The notes below the pieces were generated by a model. That model made no database searches. It saw only the letters and a program-made list of their open reading frames with translations, and was not told where the DNA came from. The translations under genes and the position numbers were made by a program. From an uncultured Massilia sp. (GTDB lineage: Bacteria > Pseudomonadota > Gammaproteobacteria > Burkholderiales > Burkholderiaceae): 27,896 nt of DNA. Position 1 is the first letter of the stretch; every line of letters starts with the position of its first letter. This document shows, piece after piece, positions 15,759-22,797 of this stretch. The DNA lies in the NCBI GenBank assembly GCA_946886065.1, contig CAMPHU010000039.1:1-27896 (forward strand). The letters are read 5' to 3'.

Positions 15759-16686
15759 TTTCTTCAACGGCTTCTGGCACTGGTACATCGCGGTCATCAC
15801 GGTGCTGTCCATCCTCGGCTGCGGCATCCTGCTGTGGTCGCAGTCGGTGCACAAGGTCAAGCTGGACGCCAACGGCGAACCCCAGAAGACCACCGGCCAC
15901 GTCTGGGACGAAGACCTGACCGAGCTGAATACGCCGATGCCGCGCTGGTGGATGTGGATGTTCTACCTGACCATCGTGTTCGGCCTGGCCTACCTGGTGC
16001 TGTATCCCGGCCTGGGCAGCTACGCGGGCAAGCTGGGGTGGAACTCCAAGGGCGAATACCAGGCGGAGCTCACGCAGGCCAAGGCGGATTTCGGCCCGCT
16101 GTTCGCCCGGTACGCCAACCAGGACCTGAAGCAGGTCGCGGCCGATCCGCAAGCCCAGGCCATCGGCGAGCGCCTGTTCCTGAACTACTGCGCACAGTGC
16201 CACGGCTCGGATGCGCGCGGCAACAAGGGCTTTCCGAACCTGGCCGACAAGGACTGGCTGCACGGCGGCGAACCGGCCACCATCAAGACCACCATCATGC
16301 ATGGACGCATCGGCATGATGCCGGCCATGGGCGGCGCGCTCGGCTCCGACAAGGACGTGGAAGCGGTCGCGCATTACGTGCGCAACCTGTCGGGCCTGAC
16401 GGCCGACCCGGTCAAGGTCGCCTTCGGCAAGCCCAAGTTCGCCGCCTGCGTGGCCTGCCACGGCGCGGAAGGCAAGGGCAATCCGATGATGGGCGCGCCC
16501 AACCTGGCCGACAAGACCTGGCTCTACGGCGGCAGCGCCGAGACGGTGATGGAAACCATCCGCAAGGGCCGCACCAACACCATGCCCGCCTTCGGCGAAT
16601 TCCTCGGCGAAGAGAAGGTGCACGTGCTGGCGGCCTACGTGTGGAGCCTGTCCAACGACACCCATATCAAAACGGCCTCGCAATGA
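15751..16686 (+). CDS. ccoP: Cbb3-type cytochrome c oxidase subunit III (di-haem cytochrome c)
   Basis: This 311-residue subunit accepts electrons from soluble cytochrome c. Two N-terminal helices (about 11-30 and 66-86) surround the conserved HVWDEDLTELNTPMPRWW segment. Two cytochrome c domains follow, with haem motifs CAQCH (147-151) and CVACH (233-237) and probable axial Met ligands in MMPAMGG (190) and NTMPAFG (278). Both domains carry the NLADKxWL-GG repeat seen in CcoP. The ATG at 15751 is preferred over the in-frame start at 15724 because it gives the standard MADFFNGFWHWYI N-terminus and has a GAGGAG site upstream. It overlaps ccoQ by 8 bp and ccoG by 4 bp (ATGA). Confidence 0.96.
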   Translation: MADFFNGFWHWYIAVITVLSILGCGILLWSQSVHKVKLDANGEPQKTTGHVWDEDLTELNTPMPRWWMWMFYLTIVFGLAYLVLYPGLGSYAGKLGWNSKGEYQAELTQAKADFGPLFARYANQDLKQVAADPQAQAIGERLFLNYCAQCHGSDARGNKGFPNLADKDWLHGGEPATIKTTIMHGRIGMMPAMGGALGSDKDVEAVAHYVRNLSGLTADPVKVAFGKPKFAACVACHGAEGKGNPMMGAPNLADKTWLYGGSAETVMETIRKGRTNTMPAFGEFLGEEKVHVLAAYVWSLSNDTHIKTASQ

Positions 16687-18062
16687 ACGCCCCGAAGGAA
16701 GCTGTCATCCACATGTATGCCGCGCGGGAGGAAATCTACCCGCGCGAGATCAAGGGCCGCTATGCGTCCTTGCGCTGGGCTTGCGTGTGGCTCACCCAGC
16801 TGCTGTTCTACGGCCTGCCGTGGCTGAGCATGAACGACCGCCAGGCCGTCCTGTTCGACCTGGCCAGCCGCAAGTTCTATTTGTTCGGCATCGTGTTCTG
16901 GCCCCAGGACTTCATCTACCTGGCGGCGCTGCTGATCATTTGCGCCTACGGGCTGTTCCTGGTGACGGCGGTGGCCGGCCGCGTGTGGTGCGGCTTCGCC
17001 TGCCCGCAGACGGTATACACCGAAATCTTCCTCTGGATCGAGCGCAAGATCGAAGGCGCGCGCAGCGCCCGCATCCGCCTGGACCGCCAGCCCTGGAGCC
17101 TGGAGAAGCTCGCCAGGAAGGGCGCCAAACACCTGGCCTGGGGCGCGGTGGCGCTGTGGACCGGCTTCACCTTCGTCGGCTACTTCACGCCGGTGCGCGA
17201 ACTGAGCTTCGACGTGCTGGGATTGACGCTGGGTCCGTGGGAGAGCTTCTGGGTGCTGTTCTACGGCTTCGCCACCTACGGCAACGCCGGCTGGCTGCGC
17301 GAGCAGGTGTGCAAGTACATGTGCCCGTATGCGCGCTTCCAGAGTTCGATGTTCGACAAGGACACCCTGATCGTCACCTACGACGTGGCGCGTGGGGAAC
17401 CGCGACATGCCCGTCCGACGACGAAAGGGGCGGGGGACTGCATCGACTGCAGCATGTGCGTGCAGGTCTGCCCGACCGGCATCGATATCCGCAAGGGCCT
17501 GCAGTATGAATGCATCGGCTGCGCCGCCTGCGTGGACGCCTGCAATGGCGTGATGGACAAGGTCGGCAAGCCGCGCGGCCTGATCCGCTACGCCACCGAG
17601 AACGGCCTGGCGCACGGGCTGAACCCGGCCGCGATCCGCAACCGCATGCTGCGTCCGCGCGTGCTGGTCTATACCGGCGTGCTGGCTGCGTTGGTGATCG
17701 GCATGGCGACCTCGATCGCGCTGCGCAATCCGCTCAAGCTGGATGTGATCCGCGACCGCGGTTCGATGGGCCGGGAAGTGGACGACGGCATGATCGAGAA
17801 CGTCTACCGCCTGCAGGTGATGAACACGAGCGAACAGGCGCGGCGCCTGCACATAGCCGTGACCGGCATTCCGTCGGTGAGCGTGGCCGGCGAGGACGTG
17901 GTAGAGATCGACGCGGCCAGCACGCGTGCGGTGCCGGTGCGGGTGCGCATCGAACCGGGTGCGGCCAGGCCGGGCTCGAACAAGATCGATTTCACGCTGA
18001 GTTCGGTGGCGGACCCGCATCTGGCGGTGTCCGAGGATGCCGTCTTCATCGTGCCGAAGTGA
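16683..18062 (+). CDS. ccoG: Cytochrome c oxidase accessory protein CcoG (RdxA/FixG family ferredoxin-like)
   Basis: This 459-residue polytopic protein has about five helices and two 4Fe-4S ferredoxin motifs: C253-x2-C256-x2-C259-x3-C263 and C277-x2-C280-x2-C283-x3-C287. Paired cysteines in WCGFACPQ (103 and 107) and CKYMCPY (210 and 214) match the copper-binding/reducing sites of CcoG. A C-terminal immunoglobulin-like domain (about 345-459) is typical of the family. Work on other bacteria supports CcoG as a cupric reductase that makes Cu+ for CcoN assembly. It overlaps ccoP by 4 bp, and ccoH follows after 13 bp. Confidence 0.95.
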   Translation: MNAPKEAVIHMYAAREEIYPREIKGRYASLRWACVWLTQLLFYGLPWLSMNDRQAVLFDLASRKFYLFGIVFWPQDFIYLAALLIICAYGLFLVTAVAGRVWCGFACPQTVYTEIFLWIERKIEGARSARIRLDRQPWSLEKLARKGAKHLAWGAVALWTGFTFVGYFTPVRELSFDVLGLTLGPWESFWVLFYGFATYGNAGWLREQVCKYMCPYARFQSSMFDKDTLIVTYDVARGEPRHARPTTKGAGDCIDCSMCVQVCPTGIDIRKGLQYECIGCAACVDACNGVMDKVGKPRGLIRYATENGLAHGLNPAAIRNRMLRPRVLVYTGVLAALVIGMATSIALRNPLKLDVIRDRGSMGREVDDGMIENVYRLQVMNTSEQARRLHIAVTGIPSVSVAGEDVVEIDAASTRAVPVRVRIEPGAARPGSNKIDFTLSSVADPHLAVSEDAVFIVPK

Positions 18063-18075
18063 GAAGGAACTTCAT

Positions 18076-18603
18076 ATGCAATCCGCAATCCATCCACTGC
18101 CGCGCGGCGCCGCGGCAGCCTGGTACAAGCACCGCTGGCCGTGGTTCCTGATGATCGGCCCGGCGCTGGTGCTGGTGGCCGGCGCCATCACTGCCTGGCT
18201 GGCGGTCAGCCGGCCGGACGCGCTGGTGGTGGGCGACTACTACAAGCAGGGCAAGGCGATCAACCAGGACCTGCGCCGCGACCGCGTGGCCGGCAGCCTG
18301 GGCCTGGCGTTCACGGCCCGCCACGATGCGCGGTCCGGCCGCCTGCAAGGTCGCCTGGAGAGCTTCGGCAAGCCGGTGGTGGCGCCTTTCCACATCCGCC
18401 TGGCGCACCCGACCCAGCCCGGCAAGGACCTGGTGCTGGAGGCGCTGCCCGATGCGCACGGTAGCTTCTCGGCGGCGCTGCCGGTGCTGGAGCCCACCCA
18501 CTGGCAGGTGGTGCTCGAGGGCGCCAGGCGCGACTGGCGCCTGGCGGGCAGCTGGAGTCCGGCGAAGCAGGAGACGCTACGGATTCGCGCCGACGGGATG
18601 TGA
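18076..18603 (+). CDS. ccoH: FixH/CcoH family protein
   Basis: This 175-residue protein has one N-terminal membrane helix (about 22-45) followed by VVGDYYKQGKAINQDLRRD, the conserved start of FixH/CcoH proteins. The rest is a periplasmic beta-rich domain. CcoH interacts with the oxidase subunits during assembly. A GAAGGAA site precedes the ATG at 18076, which is preferred over the in-frame start at 18037 inside ccoG. It is the last gene of the cco run; a hairpin with a short T-run follows its stop codon. Confidence 0.92.
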   Translation: MQSAIHPLPRGAAAAWYKHRWPWFLMIGPALVLVAGAITAWLAVSRPDALVVGDYYKQGKAINQDLRRDRVAGSLGLAFTARHDARSGRLQGRLESFGKPVVAPFHIRLAHPTQPGKDLVLEALPDAHGSFSAALPVLEPTHWQVVLEGARRDWRLAGSWSPAKQETLRIRADGM

Positions 18604-18621
18604 TGTGCCGGTGCGGTGAAC

Positions 18622-18656
18622 TATTCTTTCAGCGAAGGCCATTCTCTGAAAGAATA
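18622..18656. terminator. Bidirectional intrinsic terminator at the end of the cco operon
   Basis: TATTCTTTCAG (18622-18632) and CTGAAAGAATA (18646-18656) form a perfect 11-bp stem with a 13-nt loop, followed on the + strand by TTTC. It is A+T-rich against a GC-rich background. It lies between convergent ccoH and the S41 gene, and the S41 stop codon (18631-18629) falls inside the left arm. Confidence 0.65.
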
Positions 18657-20074
18657 TTTCTGATGGCTGTTTCTGGCCCAATCGGCACCGCAAAGCGGAC
18701 TTGTCTCGGCTGCGGCGTCGTCCTTGCGACTTGCGGCGACATGGTTTTCGTGTCTTCCTCCCAGCCGTTCTGCCCCAACACATAATCGATCGCGAAGCTG
18801 GAGTAAGCCAACCCGCCCCGTTCGACGCGAACCTTGACGCGCGTGGCCGATGCCGCCGCGCCCTGGAAACGTTGGTGCCATTCGCCAGGGCCGACCATAC
18901 AATATTTGCTGAACGGCGCGCCGGCGTCTCCAATTTCTCCGAACCGGCCGCGCATCAGGGTACGTACTTCCGCCGGGAGCCCATCCAGCGTGCGTACCTC
19001 GGCCGGCTGGCCGTCAGCGGCGGCCAGGGCTCGAGTCTTGCACAGTGGCGAGTGGGCGGCTACCCACTCCGCCGCCATCGCAACGGCCGCGCCGGCCGCC
19101 GCCGGTACCTGGGCGGGGATCCCGCCGCGGATCACGGGACCATCGCCCAGTGCATAGCGCCGCTCCGTCAGGACCAGGGTCGAGCCGTCGGCCAGCGGAT
19201 AAGTCATGTTCGCCGTCGTAAAGCCATGCGAGGTGGCGCCGAATGTACGGATCCGCGCACTTTCTCCCATCAAGGCGATCAGCAACATCTCTCCCGCGCT
19301 GGAGGTGTTCTCGCCGACCACGACCGCTACCGGCGTGCCGGCGAAGCGCCGCAGCGGATTCTGGATCTGGCCTCCATGGCGCTGCTCGATCTGCGCCAGG
19401 GTCTGTGGATGCACGTAGCGCTGGCGGCGGCCGTCGCGGTCCACCATGACGGCCGTGTTGCCGGCGCTGAACAGGGGATGCATGGCGGCGAAAGGCGGCC
19501 ACGCGTTGCCGCCGCGCTGGGCGCTCAAGTCGACGACCAGCGCACAAGTGCCGGGCAGCGAGGGCAGGGCGGCAGCGTCGGCCATGAAACGTTTCAGGAA
19601 AAGGGGGGCCTCGACCTCCATGCCGCCCATGCTCTGGGGCGGCGTCCAATGCAGGACCTTGCCGTGCGCCGTCTCGATGCTGGCAAAGGAGGCCGGCTGG
19701 GCCGCCGATGCCGCCTGTACGGCCTGCCGGACCTGCTGGTAGCGCGCAGGTGCGGAGATGAAGGAATGACGGTCGACATCGAGTGTCCACAGCACCGCAT
19801 TCACGTGCTGGAACAGGAGCCGCCGGTCGGTCTGGTCGCCGGCGGCATCGAGCGCGGCCAGCAGCCTATCCTTGGCCTTGGTGTATTCCTGGCGGTCGCG
19901 CGGGGGCAAGGCGTTGGCTTCCACCAGTTCGATGGCCCGCCGCACCACCTCCTTCGCGAGCGGCGTGGCGATCGGGTCCGGCTGCGGCGCTTCGGCGGCA
20001 TGGACGGCGCCGGCCAGCAGCAGGCCGGCGAATGCCAGCCCGAAACGGTGGAGCGGATGCTGCTTGCTCTTCAT
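18629..20074 (-). CDS. S41 family peptidase, secreted
   Basis: This 481-residue protein has a signal peptide (about 1-26, ending AVHAAEA). The S41 core is visible: VVDLSAQRGGN (180-190) matches the family's DLRxNxGG strand, and VVVGENTSSAGEMLL (251-265) carries the likely catalytic Ser259. The later segment FGATSHGF replaces the GKG lysine motif of carboxy-terminal processing peptidases, so it fits the non-Lys (tricorn/IRBP-like) side of the family. No PDZ domain is obvious. The C-terminal 130 residues are unassigned. Residues 357-375 contain a short internal repeat (PAEVRTL twice). A GGGAG site precedes the ATG at 20074; the frame is open further upstream to 20188, but without a signal peptide at the start. 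The final codons are in a terminator stem. The substrate is unknown. Confidence 0.82.
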   Translation of the reverse strand: MKSKQHPLHRFGLAFAGLLLAGAVHAAEAPQPDPIATPLAKEVVRRAIELVEANALPPRDRQEYTKAKDRLLAALDAAGDQTDRRLLFQHVNAVLWTLDVDRHSFISAPARYQQVRQAVQAASAAQPASFASIETAHGKVLHWTPPQSMGGMEVEAPLFLKRFMADAAALPSLPGTCALVVDLSAQRGGNAWPPFAAMHPLFSAGNTAVMVDRDGRRQRYVHPQTLAQIEQRHGGQIQNPLRRFAGTPVAVVVGENTSSAGEMLLIALMGESARIRTFGATSHGFTTANMTYPLADGSTLVLTERRYALGDGPVIRGGIPAQVPAAAGAAVAMAAEWVAAHSPLCKTRALAAADGQPAEVRTLDGLPAEVRTLMRGRFGEIGDAGAPFSKYCMVGPGEWHQRFQGAAASATRVKVRVERGGLAYSSFAIDYVLGQNGWEEDTKTMSPQVARTTPQPRQVRFAVPIGPETAIRNILSENGLR

Positions 20075-20171
20075 GATGTCTCCCGGTGTTGACGCATCAG
20101 GAGGAAATGGTAGCAAGCTTCGTCTACGCAGTGAGGGTATTCCAAGGGCCCGCTGCCGCTTGCACTGGTGC

Positions 20172-20183
20172 GCGTACGTACGC
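20172..20183. promoter_or_regulatory. 12-bp perfect palindrome in the S41/DUF885 divergent region
   Basis: GCGTACGTACGC is a perfect palindrome within the 216-bp divergent region (20075-20290). A TTGTTG (20203-20208) and TAGATT (20227-20232), 18 bp apart, could be the + strand promoter for the DUF885 gene, which would put this palindrome just upstream of the -35. Operator function is speculative. Confidence 0.3.
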
Positions 20184-20290
20184 AGCATGACAACATCGCG
20201 CGTTGTTGCTTTGCTCTCTTCCGTGTTAGATTCCTCGCCGGCAACATGCTCACCGCATACAGATCAACGACAAGGAAGAGAGACCCCACG

Positions 20291-22117
20291 ATGCCATCGT
20301 CCCGCCTGCGCGCCACCATCGCCGCCCTGTTCATCCCCGCCGTGCTTGCCGGCGTGTCCCTGCCGACCGCCGCTCTGGCCGCGCCGGCCGCCACATCGGC
20401 CAGCGCCGTCAAGCCGCACAAGGCCTTCGACGTCTGGGCCGACAAGTTCGCCGAGGACTGGGTGCGCCTGAGCCCGCAGCTGGCGACCATGACCCAGTAC
20501 TTCAGTGGCGCCGAGCAGGCCAGGCTGGACCGCGAACTGACGCCGCTCACGCATGCCCACCGCCAGAAGGTGGTCGCGCTGGCCAAGGCCGGCCTGGCGC
20601 GCCTGGACACGTTCAAGTCGGCGCCGCTGGACGACAATCAGAAGATCTCGGCCGCCGTGATGCGCTGGTCGCTGCAGAACACGGTCGCCAACGAGCCTTT
20701 CGAGGACCATGCCTTCATCTTCTCGCAGTTCAGCGGCGTGCAGGTCAGCCTGGTCAACTTCATGACCACCACCCACCCGCTGCGCAACAAGGCCGACGTC
20801 GACAGCTACCTGGCGCGCCTGGAGCAGGTCGGCACGCGCATGGACGAAGCCCTGGCGCGCGGCCGCGCCGCCGCCGCCAGGCAGCTGATCCCGCCGCGCT
20901 TCATCCTCGAGCGCGCCCAGTTCCAGGTCGACCACTTCCTCAAGCCCGCCGCCGCCCAGAACGTGCTGGTGACCACCTTCGAGCAGCGCACCGCCGGGCT
21001 GAAGGACCTGGCGCCGGAAGCGCGCGCCGCGGCGATTGCCCGCGCCACCGGCATCGTCGAACAGAAGATCCGCCCGGCCTACGGCCGCGTGAAGGACTTC
21101 ATGGCCGAGATCCACCCGCGCACCGGCGACGTGGCCGGCATTTCGCGCCTGCCGAACGGCGCCGCCGCCTATGCCCGCGCGGTCGAGAACTTCACCAGCA
21201 CCAGGCTGACCCCGGAACAGATCCACGAGATCGGCCTGCGCGAAGTGGCGCGCATCGAAGGCGCCATGGACAAGCACCTGCGCTCGCTCGGCCTTGCCGA
21301 GGGCGACATCGAGACCCGCATGAAGCAGCTCGACGAGCGCTTCCAGCCGAAAGGCGAGGGCGACCCGCGCCCGGCCATCATCGCCAGCTACGGCGAGATG
21401 GTGCGCGATGCCGAGAAGCGCAGCGCCTCGCTGTTCAACCTGAAGCCGCGCGCGCCGGTCGAAGTGCGCCGCGAACCGCCGCTGACCGAGCCCTCGGCGG
21501 CCGCCCACTATTCGTTGCCGGCGCCGGACGGCAGCCGCCCGGGCATCTTCTGGGTGCCGCTGCGCGGTCCGAAGTTCGACATGATCCGCATGCGCAGCCT
21601 GGCCTACCACGAGGCCGTGCCGGGCCACCACTTCCAGCTGGCGATCCAGCAGGAACTGACCGGCATCCCGAAATTCCGCAGCCAGCGCATCTTCAGCGGC
21701 GGCAGCGCCCACTCCGAAGGCTGGGCCCTGTACACCGAGCGCCTGGCGGTGGAACAGAACTGGTACGAGGGCGACGTGCCGGGCCTGCTCGGCGCGCTCG
21801 GCTCGGAATTGTTCCGCGCCCGCCGCCTGGTGGTCGACACCGGCCTGCACGCCAAGGGCTGGACCCGCCAGCAAGGCATCGACTACGGCATCGGCGCCCA
21901 GGAAGTGGAGCGCTATGTCGCCTGGCCGGGCCAGGCCAACGCCTACATGATCGGCATGCTGCGCATCCTCGAGCTGCGCGAGAAGGCGCGCAAGGAGCTG
22001 GGTGACAAGTTCTCGCTGCCGGCCTTCCACGACCTGGTGCTGGGCGCCGGCTCGGTGCCGCTGGACGTGCTGGGCGAACTGGTCGACGGCTGGATCGCCA
22101 AGCAAAAGAAGGCGTAA
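20291..22117 (+). CDS. DUF885 family metallopeptidase-like protein, secreted
   Basis: This 608-residue protein has a clear signal peptide (about 1-31, AALFIPAVLAGVSLPTAALA then APAA). The body is largely helical, as in DUF885 proteins. The likely zinc site is HEAVPGHH (440-447) with a downstream Glu in SEGWALYTE (476), the gluzincin-like arrangement that defines the family. It is expected in the periplasm, or lipid-free in the envelope, as a peptidase of unknown substrate. The ATG at 20291 has a GGAAGAGAG site and gives the signal peptide; the earlier in-frame start at 20168 would not. The stop codon lies in the first unit of a 16-bp tandem repeat, and a terminator hairpin follows. Confidence 0.9.
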   Translation: MPSSRLRATIAALFIPAVLAGVSLPTAALAAPAATSASAVKPHKAFDVWADKFAEDWVRLSPQLATMTQYFSGAEQARLDRELTPLTHAHRQKVVALAKAGLARLDTFKSAPLDDNQKISAAVMRWSLQNTVANEPFEDHAFIFSQFSGVQVSLVNFMTTTHPLRNKADVDSYLARLEQVGTRMDEALARGRAAAARQLIPPRFILERAQFQVDHFLKPAAAQNVLVTTFEQRTAGLKDLAPEARAAAIARATGIVEQKIRPAYGRVKDFMAEIHPRTGDVAGISRLPNGAAAYARAVENFTSTRLTPEQIHEIGLREVARIEGAMDKHLRSLGLAEGDIETRMKQLDERFQPKGEGDPRPAIIASYGEMVRDAEKRSASLFNLKPRAPVEVRREPPLTEPSAAAHYSLPAPDGSRPGIFWVPLRGPKFDMIRMRSLAYHEAVPGHHFQLAIQQELTGIPKFRSQRIFSGGSAHSEGWALYTERLAVEQNWYEGDVPGLLGALGSELFRARRLVVDTGLHAKGWTRQQGIDYGIGAQEVERYVAWPGQANAYMIGMLRILELREKARKELGDKFSLPAFHDLVLGAGSVPLDVLGELVDGWIAKQKKA

Positions 22118-22152
22118 ACGAAAGAAGGCGTCAACGAAAGAAGGCGTCAACG
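22105..22152 (+). repeat. Three tandem copies of a 16-bp unit across the DUF885 stop codon
   Basis: Units are 22105-22120 (AAAGAAGGCGTAAACG), 22121-22136 and 22137-22152 (both AAAGAAGGCGTCAACG). The first unit encodes the end of the protein and its TAA stop. The other two differ at one base, which changes TAA to TCA. The pattern suggests recent slipped-strand duplication of the gene end. Confidence 0.85.
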
Positions 22153-22155
22153 ATA

Positions 22156-22183
22156 AAACGGCGGACCGGATGGCCCGCCGTTT
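22156..22183. terminator. Bidirectional terminator between DUF885 and the lipoprotein gene
   Basis: AAACGGCGG and CCGCCGTTT form a perfect 9-bp stem with a 10-nt loop. The AAA/TTT ends give a short U-run in either direction. It lies between convergent genes, so it can serve both. Confidence 0.7.
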
Positions 22184-22204
22184 CCGGAATCGCTGCAGAC
22201 GGTA

Positions 22205-22576
22205 TTACTTGCCGTCTTGCATCTTCTCGCCGGCGCGCTCCACGGCACGGCCGGTGGCGTCCTGGGCACGGTCGGCAGCCGCGCCGACTTCGGCGGCGGC
22301 TTCCTTGCTTTCCTGCTTCACTTCGGCGCCGGCGGCTTCGATGCGCTCGCCTGCGCGTTCGGTTGCGGCTTCCACGCGCTCGCCGGCGCGCTCGGTGGCG
22401 GCAGCGGCTTCAGCGGTGGCTTCCTTGGTCTCGGTCGCCACGGTCTGGCCGGCGTTGTCGATCGCCGCGCCGGCTTCCTGGGCCGGGCCCTTGCCGTCGC
22501 CATCGACGTCTTTCTTGCAACCGGTTGCCAGCACGGTGACTGCCATCATGATGCCTGCCAAGGTCATTTTGTTCAT
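22205..22576 (-). CDS. Small lipoprotein with alanine/glutamate-rich helical repeats
   Basis: This 123-residue protein starts with a lipoprotein signal, and the lipobox LATGC puts the lipidated Cys at residue 20. Directly after it is KKDVDGDGKG, an Asp-x-Asp-Gly-Asp-Gly loop like the first half of an EF-hand, which might bind calcium. The remainder is a long, charged, Ala/Glu-rich amphipathic helix with imperfect 11-residue repeats (ATERAGERVEA, ATERAGERIEA). It contains no aromatic residue. It resembles apolipoprotein- or LEA-like stress proteins in composition; no enzymatic function is suggested. It is expected to be anchored in the inner or outer membrane and face the periplasm. An AAGGAGAG site precedes the ATG. 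The name of the family is not recognised. Confidence 0.8.
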   Translation of the reverse strand: MNKMTLAGIMMAVTVLATGCKKDVDGDGKGPAQEAGAAIDNAGQTVATETKEATAEAAAATERAGERVEAATERAGERIEAAGAEVKQESKEAAAEVGAAADRAQDATGRAVERAGEKMQDGK

Positions 22577-22716
22577 GTTGCTCTCCTTTAATGGTTGGGC
22601 AAATCGTTTAAATGTGTGTGTTTTGACAAGATATTACGCGCTGATAAGGCCGCGTTCCGTGCGCTGGCGCACGCCTGTAGCATTCGGCGGCCGATGTTGC
22701 TATGCTGTTCAGCGAT

Positions 22717-22730
22717 TTACTTATAAGTAA
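22717..22730. promoter_or_regulatory. 14-bp perfect palindrome in the symporter promoter region
   Basis: TTACTTATAAGTAA is a perfect palindrome and strongly A+T-rich. Its centre overlaps a possible -10 (TTATAA, 22721-22726), 18 bp after a possible -35 (TTGCTA, 22697-22702). A repressor bound here would block the promoter of the symporter gene at 22798. Confidence 0.45.
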
Positions 22731-22797
22731 GGCGGGGTTACCGCGCCGCCTGCCTCGTTCATACCGGCACACCCGTTGCCGCTCTGCTAGGGAAAAC

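Noticed and set aside
22623..22628. Perfect TTGACA as -35 of the symporter gene
   Set aside because: No -10 occurs 15-19 bp downstream on the + strand. The complementary TTGTCA on the minus strand also lacks a well-placed -10 for the lipoprotein gene.
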